From assembly GCA_005884665.1 (NCBI GenBank), contig VBAT01000008.1, forward strand, positions 114,886 to 178,885: a DNA stretch of 64,000 nucleotides, in the 5' to 3' direction. The notes below the pieces were generated by a model, which ran no database searches, was not told the DNA's origin, and was given only the letters and a program-made list of their open reading frames with translations. Made by a program: the position numbers and the translations under genes. The first letter of the stretch is position 1. Every line of letters begins with the position of its first letter. This document shows positions 18,175 to 26,847 of the stretch, piece by piece. Source of the stretch: Bacteroidota bacterium. GTDB lineage: Bacteria > Bacteroidota > Bacteroidia > Chitinophagales > Chitinophagaceae.

Positions 18175-18280
18175 CTAGATGCTGGACCCTGGATACTGGA
18201 TGCTGAATATTAGATTCAGAATACTGGATATTAGGTGTTGGTCGCTATCTAGTGATGAGAATCCAGTATCTAGCATCTAG
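18175..18280. repeat. Heptamer array, inverted arms
   Basis: Tandem degenerate 7-bp units (CTGGATG and variants such as CTGGATA, CTGGACC, TTAGATT) from 18175 to about 18245, then the reverse-complement arm ATCCAGTATCTAGCATCTAG at 18261-18280. The arms can pair into a long hairpin. It lies between the divergent prolyl oligopeptidase and pfkA genes. Related arrays occur at 11974, 19405, 26692, 32108 and 34795. Confidence 0.75.
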
Positions 18281-18422
18281 GCTAACACTTATTCGTGTAA
18301 AATCGTTCAATAGATTGTGTCATTGAAACATATAATCGGAAACAAAATCTTATTTTTGGGACTTGATATTGCTAGATTGCTTGCTGCATACTGATTTATT
18401 CAAAAGTTATTTGTACCAATAA

Positions 18423-19406
18423 ATGGCTAAGAAAGTTTCCCGGATCGGAGTTCTTACTTCAGGCGGTGATGCACCCGGCATGAATGCAGCTATCAGGGCT
18501 GTTGTACGTACCGGCATCTATCATGGTCTTGAAGTATATGGTGTAATGCGCGGTTACCAGGGCATGATAGAAGAAGACATTGTAAGAATGGAAGGTCGTT
18601 CAGTGGCCAACATCATCCAGCGCGGCGGTACCATTCTTAAAACAGCAAGGTGTAAGGATTTTTATGAGGTAGAAGGGCGCAAGAAAGCTTATGCAAACCT
18701 TCGCAAGAAAGGTATTGATGGGTTGGTGATCATTGGTGGTGACGGATCTTTCCGCGGTGCTGTAGCGTTTAGCCAGGAATTTGATATCCCCTGTATCGGC
18801 ATTGCCGGCACCATCGATAAAGATATCTATGGAAGCGATTTTACCATCGGGTTCGATACAGCAGTCAATACGGCCATCCAGGCTATTGACAAGATCAGGG
18901 ATACCATGGATGCCCATGACCGCATTTTCATCATTGAAGTAATGGGACGCGACGCAGGCTACATTGCCCTGCACAGCGGTATCGCCACCGGGGCGGAAAA
19001 TATTCTCATCCCGGAAAGAAAGACAAATATCAAAGACATCATCGAATCCCTGCAGGAAAAAGAAAGAAGAAAAAAGCTGGTCAACCTGATCGTGGTGGCA
19101 GAAGGCGATGATTTTGGCGGCGCGTATGAAATACAAAAGATTTTGCAGGAAAACCTTCCCAAAGCCGAGATAAGGGTAGCCATCCTGGGCCATATTCAAA
19201 GAGGTGGCTCGCCTTCGGCGATCGACAGGCTTATCGCCAGCCGCATGGGCTATCACGCAGTAGAATGCCTGATGGAAGGACGTCACAATGTTTTTGTAGG
19301 TATCTTAAACAACAAGATGCACTACATACCACTTGAGAAAGCAGTAAAGAATAAAGGAAATATAGGAGGCGAATGGATGAAGATCGTTAAGATACTGGCA
19401 TCTTAA
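18423..19406 (+). CDS. pfkA: ATP-dependent 6-phosphofructokinase
   Basis: 327 residues, normal length. It has Gly-Gly-Asp-Ala-Pro-Gly-Met-Asn-Ala near residue 14, Ile-Gly-Gly-Asp-Gly-Ser near 105, Gly-Thr-Ile-Asp-Lys-Asp near 132, Met-Gly-Arg-Asp-Ala-Gly near 178 and Gly-His-Ile-Gln-Arg-Gly-Gly near 258. It commits fructose-6-phosphate to glycolysis. The catalytic loop usually reads Gly-Thr-Ile-Asp-Asn-Asp; here the Asn is Lys, with the catalytic Asp kept. Pyruvate kinase follows 66 bp later, so two irreversible glycolytic steps are adjacent. Confidence 0.96.
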   Translation: MAKKVSRIGVLTSGGDAPGMNAAIRAVVRTGIYHGLEVYGVMRGYQGMIEEDIVRMEGRSVANIIQRGGTILKTARCKDFYEVEGRKKAYANLRKKGIDGLVIIGGDGSFRGAVAFSQEFDIPCIGIAGTIDKDIYGSDFTIGFDTAVNTAIQAIDKIRDTMDAHDRIFIIEVMGRDAGYIALHSGIATGAENILIPERKTNIKDIIESLQEKERRKKLVNLIVVAEGDDFGGAYEIQKILQENLPKAEIRVAILGHIQRGGSPSAIDRLIASRMGYHAVECLMEGRHNVFVGILNNKMHYIPLEKAVKNKGNIGGEWMKIVKILAS

Positions 19407-19441
19407 CATCCAGCATCTGGCATCCTGCATCCAGTATCCAC
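19405..19441. repeat. Heptamer array between pfkA and pyk
   Basis: Five degenerate CATCCAG-like heptamers (variants include CATCTGG, CATCCTG, TATCCA) start at the pfkA stop and fill much of the 66-bp gap to pyk. One-arm form of the dispersed array family. Confidence 0.65.
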
Positions 19442-19472
19442 AATTTAATAACCCCTAACTACTATCAACATC

Positions 19473-20963
19473 ATGGCCCAAAGCGCTGAGAAATATTTTC
19501 ACAAAGAAATGGATAAAGCGGCCGGATTGGTTCATACCCATCACCGCACCAAGATCGTAGCCACTGTAGGACCGGCTTGTGATACCTATGAAAAATTGCT
19601 CGAACTCGTAAAGGCAGGAGTGAACGTTTTCCGACTCAATTTTTCACATGGCACTCATGAAGACAAGGCAAAGATCATTGACCATATACGCAAGATCAAC
19701 AAGACCGAACCTTATAATATCGCTATTCTCGGCGACTTGCAGGGTCCCAAACTCCGCATAGGTGAGATCATCAACAATTCACTGCCGGTTATTCCCGGAG
19801 ATGTATTGACTTTCACGAATGAAAAACTCGTAGGTACCAAGGACAGGATCTATGTTTCCTATCCCAACCTGCATAAAGACGTACAAACAGGGAATATCAT
19901 CCTGATCGATGATGGAAAAATAGAAGTAGTAGTAAAACAGATCTTGCCGAACAACGATGTGCAGGTAGAGGTAACACTGGGAGGCACTCTTTCATCCAAG
20001 AAAGGCATTAATCTTCCCGATACGAAAATCTCGTTGCCTGCCCTGACCGAAAAAGACCTGGCCGATCTTGATTTTATTCTCGCCAAGAAACTGGATTGGG
20101 TAGCTCTTTCCTTCGTTCGCAAGGTCGAAGACATTACCGGTTTGCGCGAGATCGTGAACAAACATAAAAGCAAAACAAAGATCATCGCTAAAATAGAAAA
20201 ACCGGAAGCGTTGGTGAATATCCGGGAGATCATTCTTGAATCCGATGGCATCATGATCGCTCGCGGCGACCTGGGAGTCGAATTACCGGTGGAGCAGGTA
20301 CCCCTTATACAAAAGCAGATCATTCGTAAATGTCTTCATCGTGCAAAACCGGTGATCGTTGCCACGCAGATGATGGAGAGCATGATCGAAAGAATAAAAC
20401 CAAACAGGAGCGAGATCACGGATGTAGCTAATGCCGTGCTGGAAGGAACCGACGCTGTAATGCTTAGTGGTGAAACAGCAACAGGTCTGCACCCAACACT
20501 TGTTGTGCAAACCATGCGCAAAATAATAATGGAAGTTGAAAAGACCGACTATCGATATAACCTGGAAGAAGTATTGCAGCCGCAGGCACATTCTCCTTCT
20601 TTTCTTAGCGACGCGATCTGTTATAATGCCTGTAATCTTGCCAAGGATTGTAATGCCGATGGTCTGATAGGTATGACGCAGAGTGGCTATACCGGTTTTA
20701 TGCTGAGTAGCTATCGTCCAAAATCACCGTTGTATATATTTACAAAAGAGAAAACACTGGTAAACCAGTTAAGTCTTAGCTGGGGAGTCCGCGCTTTTTA
20801 CTACGACGAAGAAAACAGTCTTGACGATATCTTTTTTGACCAGATGAATATTCTCAAGGAAAGAGGATTTGTAAAACCCGGCGATATTCTTGTAAGTACT
20901 GGCAGTACTCCGGTACATCTTCATCTTCCAACAAATGTTTTGAAGATTACTAAAATTGAGTAG
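19473..20963 (+). CDS. pyk: Pyruvate kinase
   Basis: 496 residues. It contains Lys-Ile-Val-Ala-Thr-Val-Gly-Pro-Ala, Asn-Phe-Ser-His-Gly, Leu-Gly-Asp-Leu-Gln-Gly-Pro-Lys-Leu-Arg, the active-site segment Ala-Lys-Ile-Glu-Lys-Pro-Glu-Ala, and Met-Ile-Ala-Arg-Gly-Asp-Leu-Gly-Val-Glu. The C-terminal regulatory domain is present (ending Val-Ser-Thr-Gly-Ser-Thr-Pro). It makes ATP and pyruvate from phosphoenolpyruvate. It follows pfkA on the same strand and is probably controlled with it. Confidence 0.96.
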   Translation: MAQSAEKYFHKEMDKAAGLVHTHHRTKIVATVGPACDTYEKLLELVKAGVNVFRLNFSHGTHEDKAKIIDHIRKINKTEPYNIAILGDLQGPKLRIGEIINNSLPVIPGDVLTFTNEKLVGTKDRIYVSYPNLHKDVQTGNIILIDDGKIEVVVKQILPNNDVQVEVTLGGTLSSKKGINLPDTKISLPALTEKDLADLDFILAKKLDWVALSFVRKVEDITGLREIVNKHKSKTKIIAKIEKPEALVNIREIILESDGIMIARGDLGVELPVEQVPLIQKQIIRKCLHRAKPVIVATQMMESMIERIKPNRSEITDVANAVLEGTDAVMLSGETATGLHPTLVVQTMRKIIMEVEKTDYRYNLEEVLQPQAHSPSFLSDAICYNACNLAKDCNADGLIGMTQSGYTGFMLSSYRPKSPLYIFTKEKTLVNQLSLSWGVRAFYYDEENSLDDIFFDQMNILKERGFVKPGDILVSTGSTPVHLHLPTNVLKITKIE

Positions 20964-20974
20964 TGATGTTGAAA

Positions 20975-21098
20975 GGCCTGCCTGCCGGTAGGCCGGTTTA
21001 ACGGTTTAAAGGTTTAACGGTTGTTGAGACTTGAGAGCCGCCTATACCTACTAACTAACCTTTAAACGTCTTAAACCCTTAAACGTATTAAACGTTTG
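20975..21098. repeat. REP-like palindrome and TTTAAACG-type repeats
   Basis: After pyk there is a GGCCTGCC/GGTAGGCC imperfect palindrome (20975-20994), then GTTTAACGG/TTTAAAGG/TTTAACGG units and, from about 21060, TTTAAACG/TTAAACCC/TTAAACG units. Similar TTAAACC/TTAAACG strings occur at about 6120-6205, before the esterase stop. They lie between convergent genes and may help end transcripts. Confidence 0.55.
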
Positions 21099-21917
21099 TC
21101 AGCGCATGGAGTATTTAACAGGTTCGGCGGCATTTTTATCTTTCGGATCATAGACGAATCTTACTTTGGCGCTTTTTGTTTCTGTTGAATTCAGCACCAA
21201 CTGGTGTCGGTCCTTGCCTGCATGGATAATAAGTATTGCTGTGTTGGGAGGGATGGAACCGAGGTTTTCGGCCACCATTTCCACTTCGTGAAAAGTGGTA
21301 TTCAGGTCGATCTGCACATACGTTGTCAAAGGATTTGCGGTAAGGCGCTGATGGGAAAACACTACCTGGTTATCTACCAACACCGTAATTGAATCCCCGT
21401 CAACAATCGCATTATCATAAAAATCGAGGCGGATGCGGCCGGTGTCGACTTTTATTTCCGGTATCTCTTTAAACGCCGATTCTTTTATCCTTGTCAGAAC
21501 AATGCTGTCGCCGTTGCCGCAGGGTGCAGGCATGTTTTGTACGGTCCCATTCCAAAGGCCCCGAAGTATTTCTGTATTGCCCACCCGGCTGTAGACCAGG
21601 TTAAATTGTTTGATACATATCACGCACCGGCGGGGAATATGATAAGTGGTCACCATTCCTTCCTGCAGCGATAGTTTTTTCTGGGTAGGATCGTAGCTGC
21701 CTGCAAATTGTTTTTTTACATAATTGTCTACGTCCTGGTAATGATAAGAGTCCCCTGAAGCTTTCCCGTCTTTTAAGGTTATTTGCAGTTCTATGTTGTT
21801 GTTTGGAAAACAACCCTGCATATTGAAAGTGCCTTTCCAAAAGCCGCTGATGTCCTGCGCATGGATAACGATGCACTGCAAACACAATCCTATGGCGATT
21901 CCTGCGCTTCTTTTCAC
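21099..21917 (-). CDS. Secreted hypothetical protein
   Basis: 272 residues. Signal peptide ends near residue 20 (Ile-His-Ala-Gln). The first half has a Gly-Phe-Trp-Lys-Gly-Thr-Phe segment like small lipocalin-type beta barrels; the second half, after about residue 155, looks like a separate all-beta domain with Asp-Phe-Tyr-Asp-Asn and Gly-Asp-Ser-Ile-Thr-Val that resembles extracellular beta-sandwich modules. Cys residues at about 34, 98 and 101 could form disulfides. No specific function can be assigned. Confidence 0.75.
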   Translation of the reverse strand: MKRSAGIAIGLCLQCIVIHAQDISGFWKGTFNMQGCFPNNNIELQITLKDGKASGDSYHYQDVDNYVKKQFAGSYDPTQKKLSLQEGMVTTYHIPRRCVICIKQFNLVYSRVGNTEILRGLWNGTVQNMPAPCGNGDSIVLTRIKESAFKEIPEIKVDTGRIRLDFYDNAIVDGDSITVLVDNQVVFSHQRLTANPLTTYVQIDLNTTFHEVEMVAENLGSIPPNTAILIIHAGKDRHQLVLNSTETKSAKVRFVYDPKDKNAAEPVKYSMR

Positions 21918-22102
21918 ACTAAAAAGTTACTGAAGAATCTGCAACCTAAAATGTGAAAGTTTTAGGAGCGGCAAATTCGATTTGAAAATTGTAATAGAAC
22001 CGGCTTGAAGCAGCAAATTCTTAGCCAGCCATACCCGCACGATCATCTATTACGGGGTAACTGGGGAAAATTTATAAACCTTGCCGCGTGGGGGGAATAT
22101 TT

Positions 22103-22225
22103 TCAACAATGCGCATAGCCAAGTAAGAAATACACTATCCCAAAGACGACAATGAATCCAAGGCAGCCTCCGCCCCATTTTTTGCCGGCATATCCGGCAA
22201 TGATCGTTCTCCAGAAATTATTCAT
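22103..22225 (-). CDS. Conserved-looking 40-residue membrane peptide
   Basis: 40 codons from ATG at 22225 to TGA at 22103. The product starts Met-Asn-Asn-Phe-Trp-Arg, has Ala-Gly-Tyr-Ala-Gly-Lys-Lys-Trp-Gly-Gly-Gly-Cys and then a single TM helix ending Tyr-Phe-Leu-Leu-Gly. I recall similar short Gly-Gly-Gly-Cys plus one-TM proteins in other Bacteroidota, but cannot verify this. It lies 18 bp downstream of a small charged protein on the same strand, so the two may be one transcript. Confidence 0.55.
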   Translation of the reverse strand: MNNFWRTIIAGYAGKKWGGGCLGFIVVFGIVYFLLGYAHC

Positions 22226-22243
22226 AACAAATAGTTGAATCGT

Positions 22244-22432
22244 TTAATTATTCGTTTTTTTCCCTTTGTCTTCTTTTCCTGCTTCTTCCTTTATCTTTTG
22301 CATAGTAGATGAAACGGGTCCCTCCATATGTTCTTCGGGATCGGTTGTATGCAGCGTTTCAGGATCGGGTTTCAAAGGCGATTTGCTTTTACCCTTGTCT
22401 TTTGCTTTGTCCTTATCATGTTTACCTGCCAT
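22244..22432 (-). CDS. Small Lys/Asp-rich cytoplasmic protein
   Basis: 62 residues from the ATG at 22432; the frame extends back to 22459, but the shorter start gives Met-Ala-Gly-Lys-His-Asp-Lys with no hydrophobic leader. It is highly charged (Lys-Asp-Lys-Gly repeats, Pro-rich middle) and likely disordered. No domain. It precedes the 40-residue membrane peptide by 18 bp. Confidence 0.5.
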   Translation of the reverse strand: MAGKHDKDKAKDKGKSKSPLKPDPETLHTTDPEEHMEGPVSSTMQKIKEEAGKEDKGKKTNN

Positions 22433-22667
22433 GTTGAATAATTTGGGTAATACAAACAAATCTCACGCCACGGAATTGAAGAATGGCCACGGATATACGG
22501 GTGACTTCTTTTTTTCGTGAATCCGTGTCAAATCGCAAGAGCAAGCCATCGTCCCGCCCAATTGCGGGATGAAATCAAATCCAATAGCTATCGGATGAAA
22601 CGCAACCTGGATTTGAATCTGCATTGTTATCCGTATTTTTAAACCATATCACCCGCGTCTGTGTTAT

Positions 22668-24128
22668 ATGACCCTACTAAAATTTTTTCTTACGGCTTTT
22701 TTACTATTGTCTATCGCCAAACCTGTTTTCGCGCAGCGAAAATATTTTTTCAGCAATAGTGAAACGGAGACCAATGCTCTTTCAGATGGAACCAGGCTAC
22801 ATCCCTTTCATGACCCGGCTCTTGTTTCTACACTTCAACTAAAACCAGGGGATACGGTTTTTTTTCATGGAGGTGATAGTTTTAATAGCACTATCACGCT
22901 GGATGGTTTAAACGGTAAACCGGGAAATCCGATAGTATTTGCATCTTATGCTAAGGGAAAGGCAAGTATCTACGCAGGCAATAAGGAGGGCTTTTTGATC
23001 ACCCTGAGTAAAAATATTTCCATCGCGAATCTTATTATAGCCGGAGCGGGACGTAAAGACGGTAATACAACGGATGGAGTAAAACTGTTGAATTGCCGGT
23101 CTGTAAAGATCAGGGACCTGGAAATAACAGGTTTTCAAAAATCAGGGCTTCTGCTGTTTAATTGCAAAGACGTTGAAGCGGATCGCGTGATCGCTATGCA
23201 AAATGGATTAGCGGGTATTCTCGTGGAAGGCGATTACCAGAAGCGCCTGTCGCAAAATATCCATATCGTTAATTGCCGGGCAGAAAATAATCCCGGCGAT
23301 CCGACCAATCTCAGCAATCATAGCGGCAACGGAATACTGGTTGGTAATTGCAGAAATGTGTTGATCGAGTATTGTACAGCTACCAACAATGGCTGGGATA
23401 TGCCAAGGATCGGGAATGGCCCGGTAGGAATCTGGGCTTATGAAGCCGACTCGGTAGTCATCCAGCATTGCATTTCATACAGGAACAAAACAGCCAAAGG
23501 CGCTGCCGATGGTGGTGGTTTTGACCTGGACGGGGGGGTCACTAATTCAGTCATCCAGTATTGTCTTTCTTATGAAAACCAGGGAAGTGGTTATGGTATT
23601 TTCCAGTACTGGAGTGCAGGTAACTGGAAAAATAATACGCTACGCTATTGCATCAGCATCAATGATGGGAAAATAACGGAGGGCGCATCGGGCATGTATA
23701 TCTGGAACGGCAACAATCCCGACTCGAGCTTTATTAATTTCTATGCACACAATAATTTTTTTTACAACGATGCGAAATACACATTCAGTTTTGCTTCGGA
23801 GAGCCGGCATCGCAACTTTCATTTTTATAAAAATTATTTTATTGCGTCCGACACCAGTGAGATTTATTTTGGAACAGATAGCAGCACAACCGATGTTTTC
23901 CTGGATAATGTATGGGCAAGAAGGAGTGGGGGATTTTTCCAGGATGGTTACAGCGATCTCGGGCAATGGGCAAGAGCAATGGGATATGAGATAAGGAATG
24001 GAAAACTGGCGGGGACTACGCTTGATAAAAAGATTTTTGTTTTTCCTACCAATATTAATATTACAGATCCATACCGCTTGCGCAATGAACCGCTGCTAAA
24101 ACCAATCTGGAAACGCCTTAAGAATTGA
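22668..24128 (+). CDS. Secreted right-handed parallel beta-helix protein
   Basis: 486 residues. Signal peptide about 1-22. From residue ~100 to ~330 there are repeated rungs of the form Val/Ile-Ile-x-Asn-Cys or Ile-x-Tyr-Cys (for example Val-Ile-Gln-Tyr-Cys, Leu-Ile-Glu-Tyr-Cys) spaced ~22-25 residues, typical of pectate-lyase-like (beta_helix) folds. An opening Gly-Asp-Thr-Val-Phe-Phe-His-Gly-Gly matches surface polysaccharide-degrading or adhesive relatives. Enzymatic activity cannot be claimed from sequence alone. Confidence 0.85.
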   Translation: MTLLKFFLTAFLLLSIAKPVFAQRKYFFSNSETETNALSDGTRLHPFHDPALVSTLQLKPGDTVFFHGGDSFNSTITLDGLNGKPGNPIVFASYAKGKASIYAGNKEGFLITLSKNISIANLIIAGAGRKDGNTTDGVKLLNCRSVKIRDLEITGFQKSGLLLFNCKDVEADRVIAMQNGLAGILVEGDYQKRLSQNIHIVNCRAENNPGDPTNLSNHSGNGILVGNCRNVLIEYCTATNNGWDMPRIGNGPVGIWAYEADSVVIQHCISYRNKTAKGAADGGGFDLDGGVTNSVIQYCLSYENQGSGYGIFQYWSAGNWKNNTLRYCISINDGKITEGASGMYIWNGNNPDSSFINFYAHNNFFYNDAKYTFSFASESRHRNFHFYKNYFIASDTSEIYFGTDSSTTDVFLDNVWARRSGGFFQDGYSDLGQWARAMGYEIRNGKLAGTTLDKKIFVFPTNINITDPYRLRNEPLLKPIWKRLKN

Positions 24129-24149
24129 ACGACTTTAGAAATAACAGTT

Positions 24150-24450
24150 TGTAATGATCAATTTACCCCGTAGGGGCAAAATCTTTCGTTCGACAAGACT
24201 AAATAATTCGTAGTCATTTTCAATCCCGAATTGTTTTAGCAGAAGATACGCCAAAATAGCGACATGATGTCTCCATAGTATTTTGCCCCTATGGGGCAAG
24301 TGAATCATATGTGAATTTGGCGGCTTCCGATATTACGTCCCGCCGGGACGAATACAAATTATTGCAAAGCTTGGTTTGTCCCAGAGGGGCAGAATACCGG
24401 TGGCATAACAGGATCGTAATGATCAATTTGCCCCATAGGGGCAAAATCGC
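24150..24450. repeat. Cluster of REP-like CCCC/GGGG palindromes
   Basis: Five short palindromes in 300 bp: TTACCCCGTAGGGGCAA (from 24163), TTGCCCCTATGGGGCAA (24283-24299), CGTCCCGCCGGGACG (from 24336), GTCCCAGAGGGGC (from 24378) and TTGCCCCATAGGGGCAA (24428-24444). The first and last lie in direct repeats of about 32 bp that both begin TAATGATCAATTT. They look like a REP/BIME-type cluster between convergent genes. Confidence 0.7.
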
Positions 24451-24526
24451 CTATGAAAAAAACAGATCATTGGGATCGGTATAAACAGCAGCATATCGTT
24501 TCTCTGATATTTTTTTGCATTCAGTA

Positions 24527-25306
24527 TCAATATCCGCGGTTTCTAATCCATTTTTTTTCTTTGCGAGTATAGTTATCAAGTTTCGAATTTATCACCTGCT
24601 GAATTTCTGCATCTTTATTTTCCGGCAGGTTGGACATGAAAAGCAAGAATTCTTTTAGATAATGAAATTCTGTTGGATCATTATCAATAGCCTTTTTAAA
24701 ATAAAATATTGATGAATCTCTAAAACGACCGACTTTAAAATTTGGTTCAACTGGACCGAGAAATTCATGAGGACTTTCTATTACTCTTCGATCTCCCCAT
24801 TTTAGTGATGTCAATTTTCGCCAGTCGACTATTTCACTGCCGTCATACGTAGCCTTTACATAGCCAAGCCTTCGTGCTAAATTCTCCATCATGCTATCCC
24901 GAAAATAGAGGGCGAGCATATAAAAATATTTTGCCGAATCAATATTGTTCTTGAGTAGAAAACCTACAGAATCCAGAGAAGATCTTACAAGATGTTGTTT
25001 GAATTCCCATTCTAACCGGATTCGCATTAGCCGGTAAAAAAGAATATCGTTGAGGAGATAAAGCCGGTTGATAACCCTGGTGGCAAGTAGCGTGTCTTTC
25101 TTTCTGTAGCCCTGGAGACCTAAAAAAAGCGAATTGTATTGAACAGAAAATTCGGGTGATGGATTAAGTTTCTTCCGGAGATAGTAATTGGCTGCTTTCC
25201 GTACATTCATCCGATGCTCGTGGATATCCTTTTTTTTATGGGTTGTTTGGGAAAAAATAGCGAGGGAGATTCCAATGAATGCAAATAATAAGGTTAGAAA
25301 CTTCAT
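24527..25306 (-). CDS. Secreted hypothetical protein
   Basis: 259 residues from the ATG at 25306, chosen because it gives a signal peptide (Phe-Ala-Phe-Ile-Gly-Ile core, Phe-Ser-Gln cleavage near residue 20). An in-frame start at 25342 only adds 12 non-signal residues. The mature part is Lys/Arg/Tyr-rich and mainly helical-looking, with Asp-Ser pairs that resemble tetratricopeptide-like helices in the last 60 residues. No named family. The coding sequence is more AT-rich than its neighbours. Confidence 0.6.
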   Translation of the reverse strand: MKFLTLLFAFIGISLAIFSQTTHKKKDIHEHRMNVRKAANYYLRKKLNPSPEFSVQYNSLFLGLQGYRKKDTLLATRVINRLYLLNDILFYRLMRIRLEWEFKQHLVRSSLDSVGFLLKNNIDSAKYFYMLALYFRDSMMENLARRLGYVKATYDGSEIVDWRKLTSLKWGDRRVIESPHEFLGPVEPNFKVGRFRDSSIFYFKKAIDNDPTEFHYLKEFLLFMSNLPENKDAEIQQVINSKLDNYTRKEKKWIRNRGY

Positions 25307-25392
25307 GGGATTGGTTGTGTAACTAAATCTAAAAAATGCCACAACAGTAACTACAAGTCAATACCTACTTTAACATAAATTTTTTTATATGA

Positions 25393-25583
25393 TGGTTCGT
25401 GGGGACACGAACCATAACCACGAACCATAACCACGAACCATGACCATGGAATTAAATGTTGAGTAGCGAACAGGACGTCGAAGAGTGCGACGCAACATGA
25501 GACGATAGTAGTATTGCAGCTAGGCCCATAATCACTAATAAACCAATAAACTAATCAACTAACGAACTAATTAACTAAATTTG
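25393..25583. repeat. Short tandem repeats upstream of prfB
   Basis: From about 25405 a 14-bp unit (ACGAACCATAACC plus one base) repeats about three times. From 25531 there is a run of ACTAA/AATAA pentamer-like units up to TAAATTTG at 25576-25583, a -7 consensus match only 5 bp before the prfB ATG, which could give a near-leaderless mRNA. Confidence 0.6.
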
Positions 25584-25588
25584 CGCCT

Positions 25589-26681
25589 ATGACAACAGAA
25601 AAATTAAATGATATGCGGTCCCGCATTGCCGGGATAAGGAGGTTTCTTTGACGTCGCTAACAGACAACAGAAGATAGCCGAAGACAAACAACTTTCCCTC
25701 AGTCCCGGTTTCTGGGACAATAACAAAAGAGCTACCGAAATTCTCAAGAACATCAAACTGAATGAATATTGGGTAAATCTCTATGAACAGGTAAATTCTG
25801 CCGTGGAGGATTTTGCCGTGCTATTTGATTTCTGGAAAGCTGGGGATGCGACTGAAGAAGAGACAAAAGAAGCATACGATAAAGGCATAACGCTGCTGGA
25901 TGAAGCCGAGTTTAAAGCTACCCTGAATGAACCGGAGGATGAATTACCTGCTGTATTGCAGATCAATTCGGGCGCAGGCGGGACGGAGAGCCAGGACTGG
26001 GCGGAAATGCTGGCGCGCATGTATCGTATGTATGGAGAAAAGCAGGGATGGAAAGTAACCGAAATGGATTGGCAATGGGGCGATGGCGCCGGTATTAAAA
26101 CGGCTACCTTACAATTTGAAGGACCTTTTGCTTATGGTTTCCTGAAAGCGGAAAGCGGGGTGCATCGTTTGGTGCGGATTTCTCCATTTGACAGTAATGC
26201 AAGAAGGCATACAAGTTTTGTAAGTGTGTATGCTTACCCGCTTGTGGATGATACGATCAATATTGAAATTAATCCTGCGGATGTAAAAATGGAAACATCA
26301 CGAAGCGGTGGCGCCGGTGGCCAGAATGTAAATAAAGTGGAAACAAAAGTGCAGTTGACGCATATACCCACGGGTATTGTTGTTGTTTGCCAGCAGGACA
26401 GGAGCCAGCTTGGCAATCGTGAACTTGCAATGCAGATGCTGAAAAGCCGTTTGTATGAAGAAGAACTCCGCAAACGTGAGGAGCTGAAGAACGCTGCCAA
26501 TGCCAGTAAGAAAAAGATAGAGTGGGGAAGCCAGATACGTAGCTATGTTTTTCATCCTTATAAAATGATCAAGGATCACCGTACAGACTTTGAAACAGGA
26601 AATGTGCAACCGGTAATGGATGGAGAGCTGGATGGATTTATTAAAGCTTATTTAATGAGTGAAAAGGAACCAAGCTCCTAA
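25589..26681 (+). CDS. prfB: Peptide chain release factor 2 with programmed +1 frameshift
   Basis: Frame 1 runs from ATG 25589 for 20 codons to CTT-TGA-C at 25646-25652. An AGGAGG sits at 25637-25642, just before the slip site, as in other prfB genes. Reading resumes at 25650 in +1 and ends at 26681, giving 363 residues. The stop-codon recognition Ser-Pro-Phe and the catalytic Gly-Gly-Gln (Ser-Gly-Gly-Ala-Gly-Gly-Gln) are both present. RF2 ends translation at UAA/UGA, and the in-frame UGA makes its own synthesis depend on low RF2 level. The later frame alone would miss the first 70-odd residues. Confidence 0.97.
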
Positions 26682-26691
26682 GGAGCCAGAT

Positions 26692-26812
26692 GGTCGATGC
26701 TAGATGCTCGATGCTTGCTGCTAAATCCAGGCTGCAGATTTCAGTAGGGTGCATCCAGCATCCAGTGACCAGCATCCAGTGACCAGCATCCAGTATCCAG
26801 CAACCACTATCC
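26692..26812. repeat. Heptamer array, inverted arms
   Basis: GATGCTN-type heptamers (26697-26722) followed by a core shared with the array at 32158, then CATCCAG-type heptamers (26751-26810), including GTGACCAGCATCCA twice in tandem. The arms are reverse complements. Located between prfB and pruA. Confidence 0.75.
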
Positions 26813-26847
26813 TCGCTTTCTTGAATTAACAATTATAAACGATCAAC

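Noticed and set aside
18600-19286. 228-codon minus-strand open frame
   Set aside because: Antisense to pfkA, a well supported gene.
24150-24450. CRISPR-like repeats
   Set aside because: The palindromes are unevenly spaced, differ in sequence and orientation, and have no cas neighbours.
25650-26681. prfB treated as a frameshifted pseudogene
   Set aside because: The AGGAGG and CTT-TGA-C slip site at the correct position are the normal programmed frameshift of RF2.
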